Positions 23,046 through 35,381 of a stretch of 64,000 bases of DNA are shown here, one piece after another (within the stretch, counting starts at the first letter, position 1; each line of letters opens with the position of its first letter). The position numbers and the translations under genes were made by a program. The notes beneath the pieces were generated by a model. It did no database searches. It saw nothing but the letters and a program-made list of their open reading frames with translations, and was not told where the DNA came from. The stretch is from Cichorium intybus (Eukaryota; Streptophyta; Magnoliopsida; Asterales; Asteraceae), in the NCBI GenBank assembly GCA_023525715.1, contig CM042013.1, positions 83,626,494 to 83,690,493 of the forward strand, written 5' to 3'.

Positions 23046-26000
23046 TGTGACAACCGTTAAAAATGGGTCAACAAAGGTCAACGAAAGTCAACAAAGTCAA
23101 CTGAGGCGTACATTGGGCCAACATGTTGTAATGTAAGTTTCATAACTTTAGTATTATACAACTGAATATTATAATACTACACGCACTAGTTGAGAACAAT
23201 TATCGAATGAACATTCTAAATACGTAAAATAAATTACAGCAGCGTCGAAATTCGATAAACACACAAATATTATTTTGATATAAATAATAACACGATGTAT
23301 TCATGAATACGAAACCGTGGATATATAGAACGTCGAAAACGGAGTTCGTATGTGAAAGATACAACGATTAAACCGCTGTGAACGGATAAATGTACACAGG
23401 GTTTGAATACAAAATACATAATGTGGTGTCTTAAATATCAATTATGAAATAACAATTCATATATTATGGGACGTAATAATATCTAGTATTTAGTTTTAAA
23501 ACCAAATTCAATTTCCGGTAAAATGCCGAAAATCGCGAAATCGGAAGAATACCGCGCTTAAACGCATATTTCAACATCCAACGAGTCATAATTCAATCAA
23601 AATAAATGTTTGACAATGTTTTTTTACAAAATAATTATTTAGAACTTTGTTTCGTCAAAAACTTATAAAATTTCACTAAAACGACTTACGATTTTATAAA
23701 AATCACACATTTTATATAAGTAGGATGCTATTTTTTATAAAACTAACCCACCCCACCCCACCCCCTACCCCATTTTGGCAGCCACTTTGGGAGAACCAAC
23801 CCATCAAGATCAAATCTCCTAGGTACTATGCTTGATTAAAGAGAAAGTAAAGGCTATTAATAAAAAAATGGATAAAATCTAACTTTAGATATCAAGATCA
23901 TATCTTCATATTGTCAAGTGTTTCACCAACATCATTCACTCTCTTCTCTCTTCCTCTCTCCCTCATTCTCGGCCTCAATCCACCAAAACCAAGATCTTGA
24001 TTCATCAAGCATTGCAACAATCTAAGTAGTAAGTTACACTCCTCTCTTGATTCTAAGACTTTCCATACCAAATTCATCTCTTTTACACACACTAACATCC
24101 ACCAAAATCCATTGGATATTAGCTTTGTCCAAAGGTCCTTGAGCTCCAATCTTCATCATCTTCAAGAATCTTGCAAGTCTTCTTGGTAAGTCATGATCAT
24201 CTAGTAGTTAAAGTTCTAAATACTTTCATTTACTCTTTTACACACAAATACTCACGAAGATCCATTGGATAATAGCTTTGTCCAAGAGTCCTCCGGGTCC
24301 TAGAACCAAACTCTTCAATCTCCTACCAAGAAACCTTAAGATCTACCACTCAAGGTGAGTTCATACCCCTTATTTTCACTTTTATCCAAGTTTTAGGGGG
24401 AGAATACAAGTTTAAACTATAAAATTGATGTATTATTGTAAAGTTTATGATATAATCTTGGCAAATGCTATGTTTACATGTTATATTCTTGAAATACAAA
24501 GAGATCCATATTAGTCATCTTATTATGAAGTGAATGGCACAAACAAAATACTTGTAGTAAATTATTATGCATTTGTAGCTTAAAGAAATAAGTATTTAGA
24601 CTTTTACACATAATTGTAACAAATGATGCTATATGGTTTAGGTTATGAGGTAGTGGACATAAATGTGTTGTTCATGTGAGTACTTGGCAAAGGATGTAAA
24701 AACAAGTGTTTTGTTGAAATAGCCAAGTACACATGATGGCACAACTTTTACTCCAAAACTATTATATAAGTAAAAAAGAACGTTATTACGGCGTAACTAA
24801 GTTTTCTTGAATAATTAACGCCAAAGTAAGTTTGGAGTTATTTAATTACAAAATTTGAGTTTTCAAAATGAAGAGGAATATATCATAGTAACAAGTACTA
24901 GAAATGCCACTTGGCAAAAATTACTATTATTTCCAAAATACGACGAGATTTGAAAATACGTTACCATCACTTTACTAAAATGACTTATATAAACTCATCA
25001 CTATGACTTATTACATGATTTCCAAAACTATCTTGATATTCACATGTTTAGATGTTTAGATGTAAGAAATGATACATTTCAACTCATTGACAACACTTAG
25101 ATCTAAATATACCGATACGACGGAAAACAATTGTATAAATTGTTAAGAGAATAATTTGCGAAACGAACGATAAAGTACACTAAAAGTTATAATAATAATT
25201 ATATGAATATATAATTATTAAGTATACTAATTATCATGGATATATTTGGTAATTATCAATACAAAACGGTTTTCACTACGCTACAAATAAGGATATGACA
25301 TTTGCGTTGGGTAACATTGTGAGACATTGCTTCACGGTACTAAAAGAGTACACATTAAATCCTGGATTATAACCTCAATCATGTATGAGCGGGATAGTTG
25401 TATATAGATCTATATGAGATTGACAATCCCCACCTATGGTTGTTAGCTACAACTACGATCGATGGATCAAGGGTGACAAATGTCTTCACTATTACGACGC
25501 CTGAAGAACGTCGTGCCAGGTCACTAGGTCATAGCAAGGTTATAATAACTCACAAATTAACAACGAACGTCCTATATTTGGGAAAATATCTTCAAATGGT
25601 TTCACTTAAGTGTGAAACAACACGTGATACTTTTCAAGGGTTCAAACAAGAATTTTCACTATTTCACTATGAAACAAATATCGCTATCATATTACGAGAA
25701 CTTTTCACTATGACACTAAGAGTTTTTCACTACTACACTATGAGATTTTCACTACTACGCTAAGAAAACTTACACCATCTCTCTACGATTTTCATGAAGA
25801 AATCACTTGGTTTTATCACTACAAAAACTCTTATGAACTCACCAACGTAATGTTGACACTTGTAAAATTACTTGTATTCTCAGGTAACCGTTAAACAAGA
25901 ACAGGTAAAACCTTTTGGCGAGACGCGAAGACGTTTCCGATTAATACTTTTGTTATCATGATGTAATTGAATCGAAACAATATTACCAAACTGTGTAACT

Positions 26001-26118
26001 TTTCAATTATAATGCATGATGGATGTTATTACTTATGTTTGGTTGTATACAATGGTTGTGATACTATGTGCCGTTCTACCCTCCGACGATTCCGCCATCG
26101 TGGTTTGGGGGTGTGACA
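23046..26118 (+). mobile_element. Solo LTR of a gypsy element, 3073 bp
   Basis: It starts TGTGACAACCG and ends GGGGGTGTGACA, flanked by a perfect 5-bp duplication AAGGG (23041-23045 and 26119-26123). The host reading frame (EEDP|LEFPEF) rejoins exactly when it is removed. No interior is left, so this is an LTR-LTR recombination product. It contains the acceptor-like module at 25836-25886 and sub-repeats of TTTCACTA(C/T)..CACTA words at 25640-25770. A 3-kb LTR is long for a gypsy element. Confidence 0.85.
25836..25886 (+). promoter_or_regulatory. Conserved LTR module with splice-acceptor signature
   Basis: ACTCACCAACG, then TGTTGAC (YTNAY fits TTGAC), 24 nt of A/T-rich sequence, then TTCTCAG|GTAA. 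It lies about 235 bp before the LTR end. Confidence 0.45.
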
Positions 26119-27492
26119 AAGGGGGTCTTCTTCGAGGTCATCGTTTAAATCGATGTTGATGCGAGCGTCGGAGAAGGTAGTGTGGTGGCTTAATTCAAAA
26201 GTTTTCGAACGCTTTCTTGTCGGGACCGGAACGCCGGTTTCGACCTTTGAATCATGTAACTTTTTGCATTTTTCGATAATCCGCCAAAACTCAACGTATC
26301 GGAAAGACGTTTCATTATTGTCGGACTTGTAAATTTTTAGTGTTTCCTCAAAACATGTTGCTCCGCTTCGCCGCTCTTCCGATGCATTCGTAAATTGTGG
26401 AACAATCTGTTAAATTGCATTACCGTACAGTTTATATCGCGATATTTTGTTGTCAACGAGTATTTGGAACGGTAAGGCTCGCGGCGTAACTCTTGGTGAA
26501 AGCGGTCAATCCACAAATGGGCTAACACGACTTTTTCGACGGTTGTCCACTTTGCTCTATCCGTTTTTCCTCGCCTTTGAATCGTGGGTTGGGCTTCCGG
26601 TTGGGTTTCCGACACTTGTTCCGGTGAATCTTGTGTATCGGGAATGGAATCGGGTATTGGGTTTTGGAATTGTTGGGTTGGTATGTCGGGAAATTGTTGA
26701 AAATTATGGTATAAATTTTGCGGTTGCATTTACGGGTAACCCGTCATTTGATATGGGAAAATGTTGGGTGAGTAAATCGGTTGGTCCATTTGTGGATAGT
26801 AAATGTTGGGTGTGTAGTATTGATTGAAAGCAAAAACGTTTTCTCAGTTTCGATTCGACGGTGGGATTTGATTGTTTGGAGAAATCTTGAGAAGACATTT
26901 TTTTTGAAATTGTTCTTAGAATTGGATATAAAAGAGTATATAGAAGTGTGATTTTATTTGTATAAATCAAGAGTATATATAGTTGGGTAAATTTTTTTAA
27001 AAGATTGTTTTTTTAAGCAGTTACACATAGAGCTGTTGGGGAGGGGGGGGGGTTGCAAAACTCAACAAAGTTTGGGGCCAAACTGCAACATCTCAACTAG
27101 ATCATTGCATGGGGACGCAACCCCATCACCTGCCCTTCACCGTGATCGATCACCCAATTGGGGTAGTAAACTTGTACGGACTTTTTTTTTGGGTAAAGAG
27201 GACGGTACCTCTGGCAAATTTTATTAATAAAAACAATAAATACAATTGAAGGCTGGGGACTCCCCACCTCAGAAACAACAAAATGACCCATTGGGACAGA
27301 CCCCAATGGACAACAAGGCTATACTAGGAACCAAAACAGGATTTGGAACCAGAGAACATAACAGGAACAAAAAAGCAAACATCCTGCAAAAAAAAAAAAC
27401 AAACCATACAAGCAGAGAAAAATATAGTAGAAAAGATTAGAAATGAGAGAATAAAGGACCATAGTGGAAAATAGGAGATACATCTCTCAACG

Positions 27493-30400
27493 TTAGGGGA
27501 GGGACCAGACCCTTTTAGCCAAAATAACATTAGGGGAAGGTTTCATAGACAGACTCAGCAGTCTACAACGGACATCATCAATAATAGTCTTGACAATAGC
27601 ATGATACGATCTTCTCTTATTCTTAAAAATCCGATTATTTCTTTCCTGCCAAATGTGGTAGATAGCTCCCGCAAGCACAAGTCTTCGGATAACGGACCAG
27701 GCGGTCTTACCCTTAGAGATGGGCTTGAGAAGATTGATGATATCCGACCAGCAATTTGTAGGGAAGGAGAGGTTCATAACATGCTGAAGATCATGCCAAA
27801 CCATAGAAGGGAAAGAACATTCAAAGAAAATATGAGGAAGGGAATCGGAACAATCACCGCAGAAGACACAGATGAGGTTGGGAGAACCAAACAACTCCCA
27901 GCTTCTGATTTTATCATGGGTCTTGAGACGATCTTTAAGAGCAACCCAGAGAATGAAGGCATGTCTAGGGATATTCTGGGAGAACCAAACAAGATGATAC
28001 CAGTCGACAGGCTGTTCCGAGGGGAGGATAGAGTGCCAGACAGAACAGACCGAAAAAGGAGAGACCTTACCGTCGCAAGATTTCCAGAGGAGTTTATCAG
28101 GAACGGACGTTGAAAGAGAAGGGGGTTATGAGAAAGGAGAACGGGATGGGAGTCCTGCCAGCAATGGGGGCGCACCCAACACCCGTTGAGAACAAGGTCA
28201 GCAACCTTAGAATCAGGAGTAAAGCCCGCAGTATGGATGTTACGGGCGGATAAGAACTGAGAGACGGGACCAGCAGGATGCCAGTTATCAAACCAAGCAG
28301 ACGTAGAGCAGCCATCACCAACCTTGGAGACAATAAAGTCCCTGATCTTACCCCGCATGTCGAGGATATTACGCCAGGCATAGCCCGCACCGCTTTTCTT
28401 GGGGGCATCCCAGAAGTTACGCCCACAGAGGCGGTACGAGTGGATCCACCTGACCTAGAGAGAATCCTTATTAGAAAGGAGTCTCCAGGCATGGGAAGCC
28501 ATAAGGGCAATATTCCAAACAGCAAGGTTACGAATACCCAGACCACCATGGGTCTTAGGGAGACATACAGTCTTCCATGAGACTTTGGCTTTACCATGCT
28601 TCATCTCACCGTTACACCAGAGGAAACCCCTAATGAGTTTTTCAATCTCGTTAGAGATAGATTTAGGAAGAATAAAAACGGAGGCCCAATAAATTTGCAT
28701 GGAAGAAAGGACAGAGAGGATGAGCTGGAGACGACCGGCAAATGAGAGAGACTTGTTCTTCCAGTTGTTAATTCTGCATTTGACTTTATCAACAAGGCCT
28801 TTACAGTCCTTGTGGACAAGACGTGTGGTGATGATAGGGACACCAAAGTATCAGACAGGGAAAGATCCCTCCGGAAACCTAACAATACGATCAATGGAAG
28901 CTCTGGTCCTCTCACCAACATTGCAGTAGAAGGCTTCACTCTTTGCTTCATTAGGGTGGAGCCCAGAGACCCTAGAGAATTCAGCAAGAGAGTCAAATAT
29001 GACACGAACCGAAGAACTATCGCCATGACAGAAGAAAAGAAGATCATCGGCAAAGCAGAGGTGGGTGATACTTTGCTCCTCACATTGCCGATGGAATTTA
29101 AAAGAATCGGACTCAGAGATGTTTCTCTTGATCATAAGGTTAAGCACCTCCATGACAAGAGTGAAGAGATAGGGAGAAAGTGGGTCACCCTGACGGATGC
29201 CCCTTTGACTGTCGAAGAATCCGTGCATATTACCATTGATGCTCACAGAGTAAGCAGCAGTGGAGACACACGTCATGATCCAGTCAATCATACGAATGGG
29301 GAAACCAAACACAAACAAGATGGTGCGAAGAAAAAAACCAGTCAACCGTATCGTAAGCTTTTTGGATATCGACTTTAAACGCACACCTTGGGGGACCACG
29401 ATGACAATGATAATAACGCATGAGCTCGTGGACAAGAAGAACGTTGTCAGTGATAAGGCGCCCTGGAATGAAAGCAGACTGGTTTTCATCAACCAGAGAA
29501 GAGAGGTGGTTTTTGATACGATCTGCAATAATCTTGCTGATACATTTGTAAACAACGTTACAACAGGCAATGGGGCGGAAATCAGTGACTTTAGACGGGG
29601 AGTCAACCTTAGGGATGAGAGCAAGTACGGTGTTGTTGAGCGACTTAAGGAGTTTACCAGAAGAGAAGAACTCCTTAACCACCGAACAGACATCGGGCCC
29701 CACGATATCCCAAGCAGACTTGAAGAACTTAACCGAGAAACCATCTGGGCCGGGCGCTTTATCATCGCCCATCTGGAACAAGACGCACTTAACCTCCTCA
29801 TCCATGACAGGAGTAAGCATGGCGGCAGACTAAAGAGGGGAGAGCTTATTAGAGAAGAGGGAACCCGGGATACGAATAGCAAGAGAGGGGTGGGATGTGC
29901 CCAAGAAAGTTTGAAAATGGGAGACGAACAGATTGGGGAGGGCATCCCCAGAGATCCAGTTGCCCTGGGCATCCTGGATGGAGTTGATACGATTGCGAGA
30001 CTTACGGCTTTTAACAGACTTGTGGAAGAAAGCAAAATTTTTATCACCCTCACGAAGCCAGTCAACCTTAGCCTTCTGTTTCAGGAACCTCTCTTCATCC
30101 AGGCAAGCCTCATTATAAGCAAAAAGGTACCTGCATTGTTCGTCACAGAGAGCCCTATTAAAAGGGTCCCGATCCAGAGCAATCTGAACTCTATCAAGTT
30201 CAGTACGAAGAGAGATAACCTTAGAGAAGAGGTTGCCCTGGCTACGGAGCAGCTTACGCAAAGGCGCTTTCAGATTTTTCAAGTTTTGGAAAACCTTATA
30301 CATCTGATGGCCGGGGATATCGGGATCCCAAGAAGAAGCAACAACATTCTTAAACTCGATCTTATAGGTCATAAAATTAGGGAACTTGAACGATTTAGGC

Positions 30401-31131
30401 TTGAACGGGGATCTGAGGGGGAGAGAAAGCACAACAGGGGAATGGTCGGACGATCGATAAGGGAGAAAAGTGACAGAAGCATAGGGGAAAGAAGCAACGA
30501 AGCACGGATTACCCATGACACGGTCAAGCTTCTTGAGAATGCCACCGAAACCGTTAGGAGACTTGGTCCAGGTGTAGAAGAGACCTTTGAAATTCAGGTC
30601 CTCCATCTCAATCCGATTCACACAGTCCCTGAAATCATCCATGCCACGAGAAATACCAGACGCCCCAGCGGTGCTATCTTTCATGTCAAGAGCAACATTG
30701 AAATCACCTAAGACGATCCAGGGGGCAACTTTAACAACATGTTTATGAGCCGCAAGAGAATCCCAAAGAGTGCGGCGCAGCATGTGATTATTATGAGCAT
30801 AGATGAACGAGCAGAAGAAGGATTTATTAGAAGCACAAATTTTAACGCTGAAATACATAACTTGATCATTGGAGTCGAGAAGCATCATATCAACAGCCAG
30901 CGGGTCCCAGGCAACCACAATTCTAGTACCCCGAGGGCAAAAAAGCCTGTTGGAATACCAAGTCCAGGAGCCAAAGACACGACTACAGATACGAGGGAGA
31001 TTAGAGAAGGAGGCACGAGTCTCAATGGCGGCACAAATTTGGAGATTTTGATCGCGTATAAGCTCTCTCAAAGCTTTCTGATGAGAAAGCTTACAAAGAC
31101 CGCGAGAGTTCCACGCAGCGACGTGCGTCAT
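27493..31131 (-). pseudogene. LINE ORF2: AP endonuclease, reverse transcriptase, zf-RVT
   Basis: ORF2 starts at 31131 (MTHVAAWNSRGLCKLSHQKALRE). The 433-codon first frame (29830-31131) holds the AP-type endonuclease (APWIVLGDFNVALD, YRSSDHSPVVL). The reverse transcriptase follows in the 29284-29820 frame (MGDDKAPGPDGF, LIPKVDSPSKVTDFRPI, QSAFIPGRLITDN, FKVDIQKAYDTV). It continues in another frame with RQGDPLSPYLF and the catalytic FADD at about 29040-29056. The C-terminus is split over further frames: LIRGFLWCNGE at about 28640, WFDNWHP at about 28270, and the zinc-finger zf-RVT (CVFCGDCSDSLPHIFFECS) at 27493-27894. At least four frameshifts make it non-functional. Confidence 0.85.
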
Positions 31132-31136
31132 ATGGA

Positions 31137-32137
31137 AACTGAGAGGGGGTGGAGTCCATCTGCTCAGACACCGGAGCTATCATAAGGTGATCATGAGGGG
31201 ATCCAATATCTCCGGCAATGAACTGGGCAGTTTCTCCATCATCAGAGTCGACCTCAATGCAGTTAACCTCGTCGAAGAGGTCATCAGTATCCGTGGCAAA
31301 ATCATCGGGAATAATGGGGGAGGGAGCACGCGAAGGGGGGAGGGGGGAAGTAGAAGTGGGATGATCTGTGATGTCGATGGAACAACTCTCAAGAACGGAG
31401 AAGACATTGAAGATAGGAGTGGAGCGCTCCGACTGATTCGGGGGCGTGGTGGAAGAAAGTCGGACGATGGGGGTAGGGAAACCGAGTGGGGGATTATGAG
31501 AAAGGGGGGAATGGGGGGCGGTTCTTAATCGGAACCGGGCGGAACTCAAATCGCGACTTGTTAATACTGTTTTTATTTTTATTATAAGCGCTGTTTTTTG
31601 AAACATCTTTAGCCGATGCAACACTTTGGGTATTGCTGTTAGAATTAGTTTGAGAATTATCATTTGTTTTCTTTTCATTTTTTGAACCTTGTTTAGAAGA
31701 AGATTTGGTATTTCTATTTGAATTACTTAGCAAAATATCATTCGATTTATTTTCATTTTTAGAATCTTGTTTAGAAATATTTTTCTTTTTAGAGACAACC
31801 GTAAAACCATCATTTTGTTCCATAGGGGTTGAAGCTTGCATATGATCAATAGAACTTTTATCTTTGAGCTTATCTTCATTAGTTTTAGAAATGACATGCA
31901 AACAAGTGTTAGTTTCATGACCGTAAACCATGCAATGAGTGCACATAGGAGGTTTCCACTCATACTCGATACGAAGAGTGTGAGTGGATAACTCAAAAGT
32001 ATCAGGATCAGGGATACGAACCATCACTTTATCCACCCATGACGATCGAGTGGGGACCTCAAGAAGGACACAGGCATAAATGGCTTTGCCCGCCGCATAA
32101 GAGCACATATTAGCCGTATACGAGTCCATGACAAGGG
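31137..32137 (-). pseudogene. LINE ORF1, C-terminal part with CCHC knuckle
   Basis: Minus-strand frame 31494-32129 reads MDSYTANMCSYAAGKAIYACVLLEVP, then the zinc knuckle CTHCMVYGHETNTC, then a Lys/Asn/Ser-rich tail. A frameshift moves the last part (SCSIDITDHPTSTS, NCIEVDSDDGETAQFIAGDIGSPHDHLMIAP) to the frame at 31091-31678. The ORF2 ATG lies in the ATATGACGC word at 31125-31133. The N-terminal DUF4283 part lies beyond the Athila insertion at 38621-38960. Confidence 0.75.
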
Positions 32138-33228
32138 TGACAACGCCTAGTGATATTAAGTATTTTAGGCGTTGTTGAGCCCTGTTCTTGATAAAATTAT
32201 ATCAAATATGTCTGGATATTCTCACTTTTCGTGCCAGGACTTGTTTGGAGAAAAAGAATGGAAACAGTGACTAAAAGCGTGCAAAAGGAAGAAGTTTGGA
32301 AAGAATGGAAAATCAAGGAAACTCGTACGCGCGACGCGGGCTTAAGGCGGTGGAACACATTCAAATGCCGAAGAAACGGGAAAATATTAGTACGCGCACC
32401 GCGGATTTCACTTCTGCGCGGCGCGGCTGCGGGAAATTTGCAAGTATAAATAGATGCATTTTCAGCCGAAAACCCTAGCAAAGACCGGGTGTAAAATCGA
32501 CCTTGAAGCTCTTTGACTCCAAGATTTCATTCCAGAAGACTCTCATTTGGTATTGGTTAGTTTTAGATTTTATTTGTAATTAAATAGTTGGATTTAAGCT
32601 TGGTTTTGTATCTTTGGGTGTGACAACCATTGATATTAAGCTTTGGCTTCTGTTTTTGGATCATTTGGTTACTGTTTTTATGTTTGGATTCGTATTTGGT
32701 GAATGAGAAGCATTTGGTTACATTTAATCTTAGCTTTTCGGTGTTTTTATGCTTGTGTTTGGTTTTGGGATGTTTGATTTATGTTTGGATATTGTTTTGA
32801 TCTTATTGGGACTGTTTTCCTTTGCTGAATTCAGTAACTAATTAGGTTAGTTTGTAGGCATTAAACCTTGGCTAGTAACTGTTTAGTAGAACTTTAGTTA
32901 GTGGCTAGTTTATGCTTTGCTTGGTTTTGCTAGTTTGGATGCCTTTGATTGCTTCTGATTCAGAGATGTACTTATGACTTCAGAAAGTGACTAGGTCATT
33001 GGAGCTTAGCTTAGCTTGGCTTGAGAGTGTTTGATCATTGCTTTTGTTTGCTAGTGATTAGGAAGATAGAAACTAGATCCTCCGATTGTAGCTGTGACAC
33101 TACTAGTTGGTAATCTCTCATCTAGTATAACCACGAAGCTCCTGTGGATCGACCCTGACTACCGCTATACTAGTGTGTGTTAGGTTTTTCTCTTATTTTT
33201 GACCGCACGACGACCTCTGCGCGTGTCA
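32138..33228 (+). repeat. 5' LTR of the Athila-like element
   Basis: 1091 bp. It contains CG-rich words at 32329-32432 and a TATA box at 32445. It ends CTGCGCGTGTCA, then AAT, then TT and the primer binding site. Confidence 0.9.
32329..32453 (+). promoter_or_regulatory. LTR promoter: CG-rich words upstream of TATA
   Basis: ACGCGCGACGCGGG (32328), ACGCGCACCGCGG (32392) and TGCGCGGCGCGG (32415) lie 15-120 bp before AGTATAAATAG. The CGCG words fit the VCGCGB site of plant CAMTA factors; this use is inferred. Confidence 0.5.
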
Positions 33229-33233
33229 AATTT

Positions 33234-33250
33234 TGGCGCCGTTGCCGGGG
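33234..33250 (+). other. Primer binding site, Athila type
   Basis: TGGCGCCGTTGCCGGGG lies 5 bp after the 5' LTR. It is the conserved primer binding site of Athila-group elements. Confidence 0.85.
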
Positions 33251-33332
33251 AGCTGTGAGCTTAGATTAGGTGATTTGTAGGATTTAGTTTCTGATTTTTG
33301 ATGTTTGAATTTAGTTTGCTGATTTTTGGTAT

Positions 33333-34592
33333 GTGTACATCCTTATAATGGGTGATTACATGTACCCGGATCAGTATTATGAAGATTATGAAAATCCGGC
33401 CGACACCTATTACGAGGATGATTGCTGCAATGGATCATTCAATGACAATGGATGGCGGACCGAGGAGTCATCTCAGCCTGAGAATTCTGCAACTTGGGCT
33501 CAACTTTGGGTATTCATGTATAACAACTACCACGAGCAGAAGGACCAGGCCGAAGCTCTTGAAAAAGTGCAAGCTTCTTTAGATAGGTTAGAGGAAAGTT
33601 GGAAATGTTCACCACCTTCTCCAGAACCGGAGGCGAGTGATTTTCATACCAATGATAATGTGTGTGAGCTTGCATCACCTGAATATGTGATGGAAGGGCA
33701 GACACCGTGGGAAAATCAAGAGACCACTGAGAGGGTCGAAAATGTTGTTGAGGAAGAGGTTGTAGGTGACAATGCTACCTCTAACTCAACAGCTTTTGAT
33801 GTTTTTGATGTTTTTGAAAATATTGATAATATCGAGCTGGTGATGAGTGAATCCATACCATCACCAGACAATTTGGTTGATGAGGATATTGTGGAGGGGG
33901 CTGTAAGTGACAGTACAGATACCAGCCCAATAAGTCCTAAAATTGTTGAAATTGCTAATGTTTTTGGGGAAGGGGGTGTAGATGACAATACTACCCCCGA
34001 ACCTATGATTTTTGAAAATTTTGAGAAATTTGAAAGCAAGGATCTGGTGATGGGTGACTTTATACCACCATCAGATCAAACAAGTCACCCACTCTTGGTC
34101 TCGATCCACCTGTTGGACGATGATCAAGAAGTTGATGCTGACGAATTGATATTTGAAAACAATAAACATGATTTTATCACCACTCATGATCCATTCATGA
34201 ATGGAAAATTAGATGTGATCAATACCATCGATGAGGACATATGGAAGCATCCTGATATGTTGCCTTCCGATCCCATTCGATTGGAAAATTTTTATTGGTA
34301 CTGCAAGCCAAAATTGCAACATGAAGATAGCATGCGGGACACTGGCAAAATAAGATCTGCAAAACAACTATTGGAAGCGGCACTGGGCGCGCTTCACGTC
34401 ATGCCAGTGATTTTGAAGAGATATAGAAGGAAGGACCGAGCTTGGAGGTTCAAAGCTACCTCCAAGCATTCACGGGAGTTAATCAGAAAGCAGCAACTGG
34501 GCAGCAACAGGAGAACCAACAAGCCATTCGACCCAGGAAAGTTTGAGGGGCAGTGGGTCAGCGAAAGGATGGTTGAAGTAGAAATGCAGTAG
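33333..34592 (+). CDS. Acidic ORF of the Athila-like element, unknown function
   Basis: This 419-codon ORF is intact. Met6 (MGDYMYPDQYYEDYENP) is a likelier start than the first Met. The N-terminus is rich in Tyr, Asp and Glu and is followed by a short coiled coil (EALEKVQASLDRLEESW). The middle holds two imperfect acidic repeats, about residues 148-182 (DNATSNSTAF, FENIDNIELVMSESIPSPD) and 210-245 (DDNTTPEPMI, FENFEKFESKDLVMGDFIPPSD). The C-terminus is basic (RYRRKDRAWRFKATSKHSRELIRK). No zinc knuckle, protease or polymerase motif is present. It sits where gag-pol normally begins. Similar acidic proteins occur in non-autonomous Athila relatives, but I cannot name a domain. The intact frame suggests recent selection or youth. 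Confidence 0.6.
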   Translation: MYILIMGDYMYPDQYYEDYENPADTYYEDDCCNGSFNDNGWRTEESSQPENSATWAQLWVFMYNNYHEQKDQAEALEKVQASLDRLEESWKCSPPSPEPEASDFHTNDNVCELASPEYVMEGQTPWENQETTERVENVVEEEVVGDNATSNSTAFDVFDVFENIDNIELVMSESIPSPDNLVDEDIVEGAVSDSTDTSPISPKIVEIANVFGEGGVDDNTTPEPMIFENFEKFESKDLVMGDFIPPSDQTSHPLLVSIHLLDDDQEVDADELIFENNKHDFITTHDPFMNGKLDVINTIDEDIWKHPDMLPSDPIRLENFYWYCKPKLQHEDSMRDTGKIRSAKQLLEAALGALHVMPVILKRYRRKDRAWRFKATSKHSRELIRKQQLGSNRRTNKPFDPGKFEGQWVSERMVEVEMQ

Positions 34593-34660
34593 AAACAAAT
34601 GGCGTACGATCCACCGTAGCTGTAGAAGGACACTACGTCTGGCTGAAGACGTTAAACTTA

Positions 34661-34680
34661 GCGCTTGTTGGGAGGCAACC
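34661..34680 (+). promoter_or_regulatory. Athila-typical conserved block
   Basis: GCGCTTGTTGGGAGGCAACC resembles a non-coding block that, in Athila elements, follows pol and precedes the envelope-like ORF. Its role is unknown. Confidence 0.5.
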
Positions 34681-34805
34681 TATCGTGTCATAAGTTAGGA
34701 TATATTTCTTTGAATAAAATACAAAAATACATCAATCTTTTTGCAGGTACTAGTAGTTTGAAATAAGTGTGGGGTCATTTGAGAAGTTTCGAAATTTTTG
34801 AAGTC

Positions 34806-34945
34806 CGCGCCGCGGGTATTTGAATTACGCGACGCGGGATCGTAAACCAGCCCGATGCGCAGGGGTTGATTTGGTGACACGCGCGACGCGCAAAGCGTAA
34901 ACCCGTGACGCGGTAAACGATCAGTCGGTTTTCTCCTTTATAAGG
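34806..34945 (+). promoter_or_regulatory. Predicted internal promoter with CG-rich words and TATA box
   Basis: CGCGCCGCGGG (34806), ACGCGACGCGGG (34828), ACGCGCGACGCGC (34879) and GTGACGCGG (34905) are followed by CTTTATAAGG at 34936-34945. This is the same order and spacing as in the LTR promoters here. It would start a transcript near 34970, upstream of the 410-codon ORF. Confidence 0.5.
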
Positions 34946-35040
34946 TAAGCCGCGGCTCACATAACCCACACACGACTCGGAGCTCTGGTTATCGAAATTC
35001 TCTTGCAATTTTTCTTGCTCATTTTGTTTCCACTGTCAAG

Positions 35041-35381
35041 GTACGCCATTCTAACTATCTATTGCTCGTTAAAACTAGTGATTAGGTAGTTAATTTTAGT
35101 GATTTGCTCGAAATAGTTCAAAACTTAGAATCGCTAATGCTAGCTCATAGGGTGTTTGTTTTGCCAAATGGAGACCCTAGATGAGCTAGTCGGCACCTAG
35201 GCTACCTTGTGGTCTTATTAAATTGAGTTGTAGTAGGTTAAATTGAGGTTTTGGATCGGGGTTTGGAAACAGCCGCACGCCGCGCAGCGCCCTTGCTCTT
35301 GGGCCGCGCCGCGGTGCGACAGGGAAGATAGGGACTGATTTTGCAAAATTTTTGTTTTGTGGCTATATTTTCCTTTTGCAG
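35041..35381 (+). other. Predicted leader intron before the ATHILA-like ORF
   Basis: The donor CAAG|GTACGC at 35040/35041 and the acceptor TTTTCCTTTTGCAG|ATGATG at 35381/35382 would remove 341 bp and place the ORF start directly at the exon border. The polypyrimidine tract is strong. This is predicted from sequence only. Confidence 0.5.

Larger units (their letters stand above)
22672..26898 (-). pseudogene. PIF/Harbinger ORF1 (Myb/trihelix-like) gene, split by a solo LTR
   Basis: The start is at 26898 (MSSQDFSKQSNPTVESKLRKR). A Gln/Pro/Asn-rich N-terminus follows after a frameshift (26337-26729: MQPQNLYHNFQQFPDIP). A trihelix/Myb-like segment reads KWTTVEKVVLAHLWIDR and FNRLFHNLR. Past a stop, the frame reaches INIDLNDDLEEDP, where the LTR interrupts it. 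It resumes left of the LTR as LEFPEFRRPMGRDAVKRKGK and ends in a coiled coil (ERQQIHQERQRVREEKQRIKDIKFL) with stop at 22672. A TGA follows LEDKQ. The same RPMGRD(A/R) motif is in the copy at 50315. Such proteins help Harbinger transposase reach DNA and the nucleus; in plants they are often mis-annotated as 'glutathione S-transferase T3-like'. Confidence 0.75.

Noticed and set aside
29260..30711. A 483-codon open frame on the plus strand over the first LINE
   Set aside because: It is the antisense shadow of the LINE endonuclease/RT region, and the composition (many Arg, Ile, Glu) fits a reverse frame. The same shadow appears opposite the second LINE (45669-46130).
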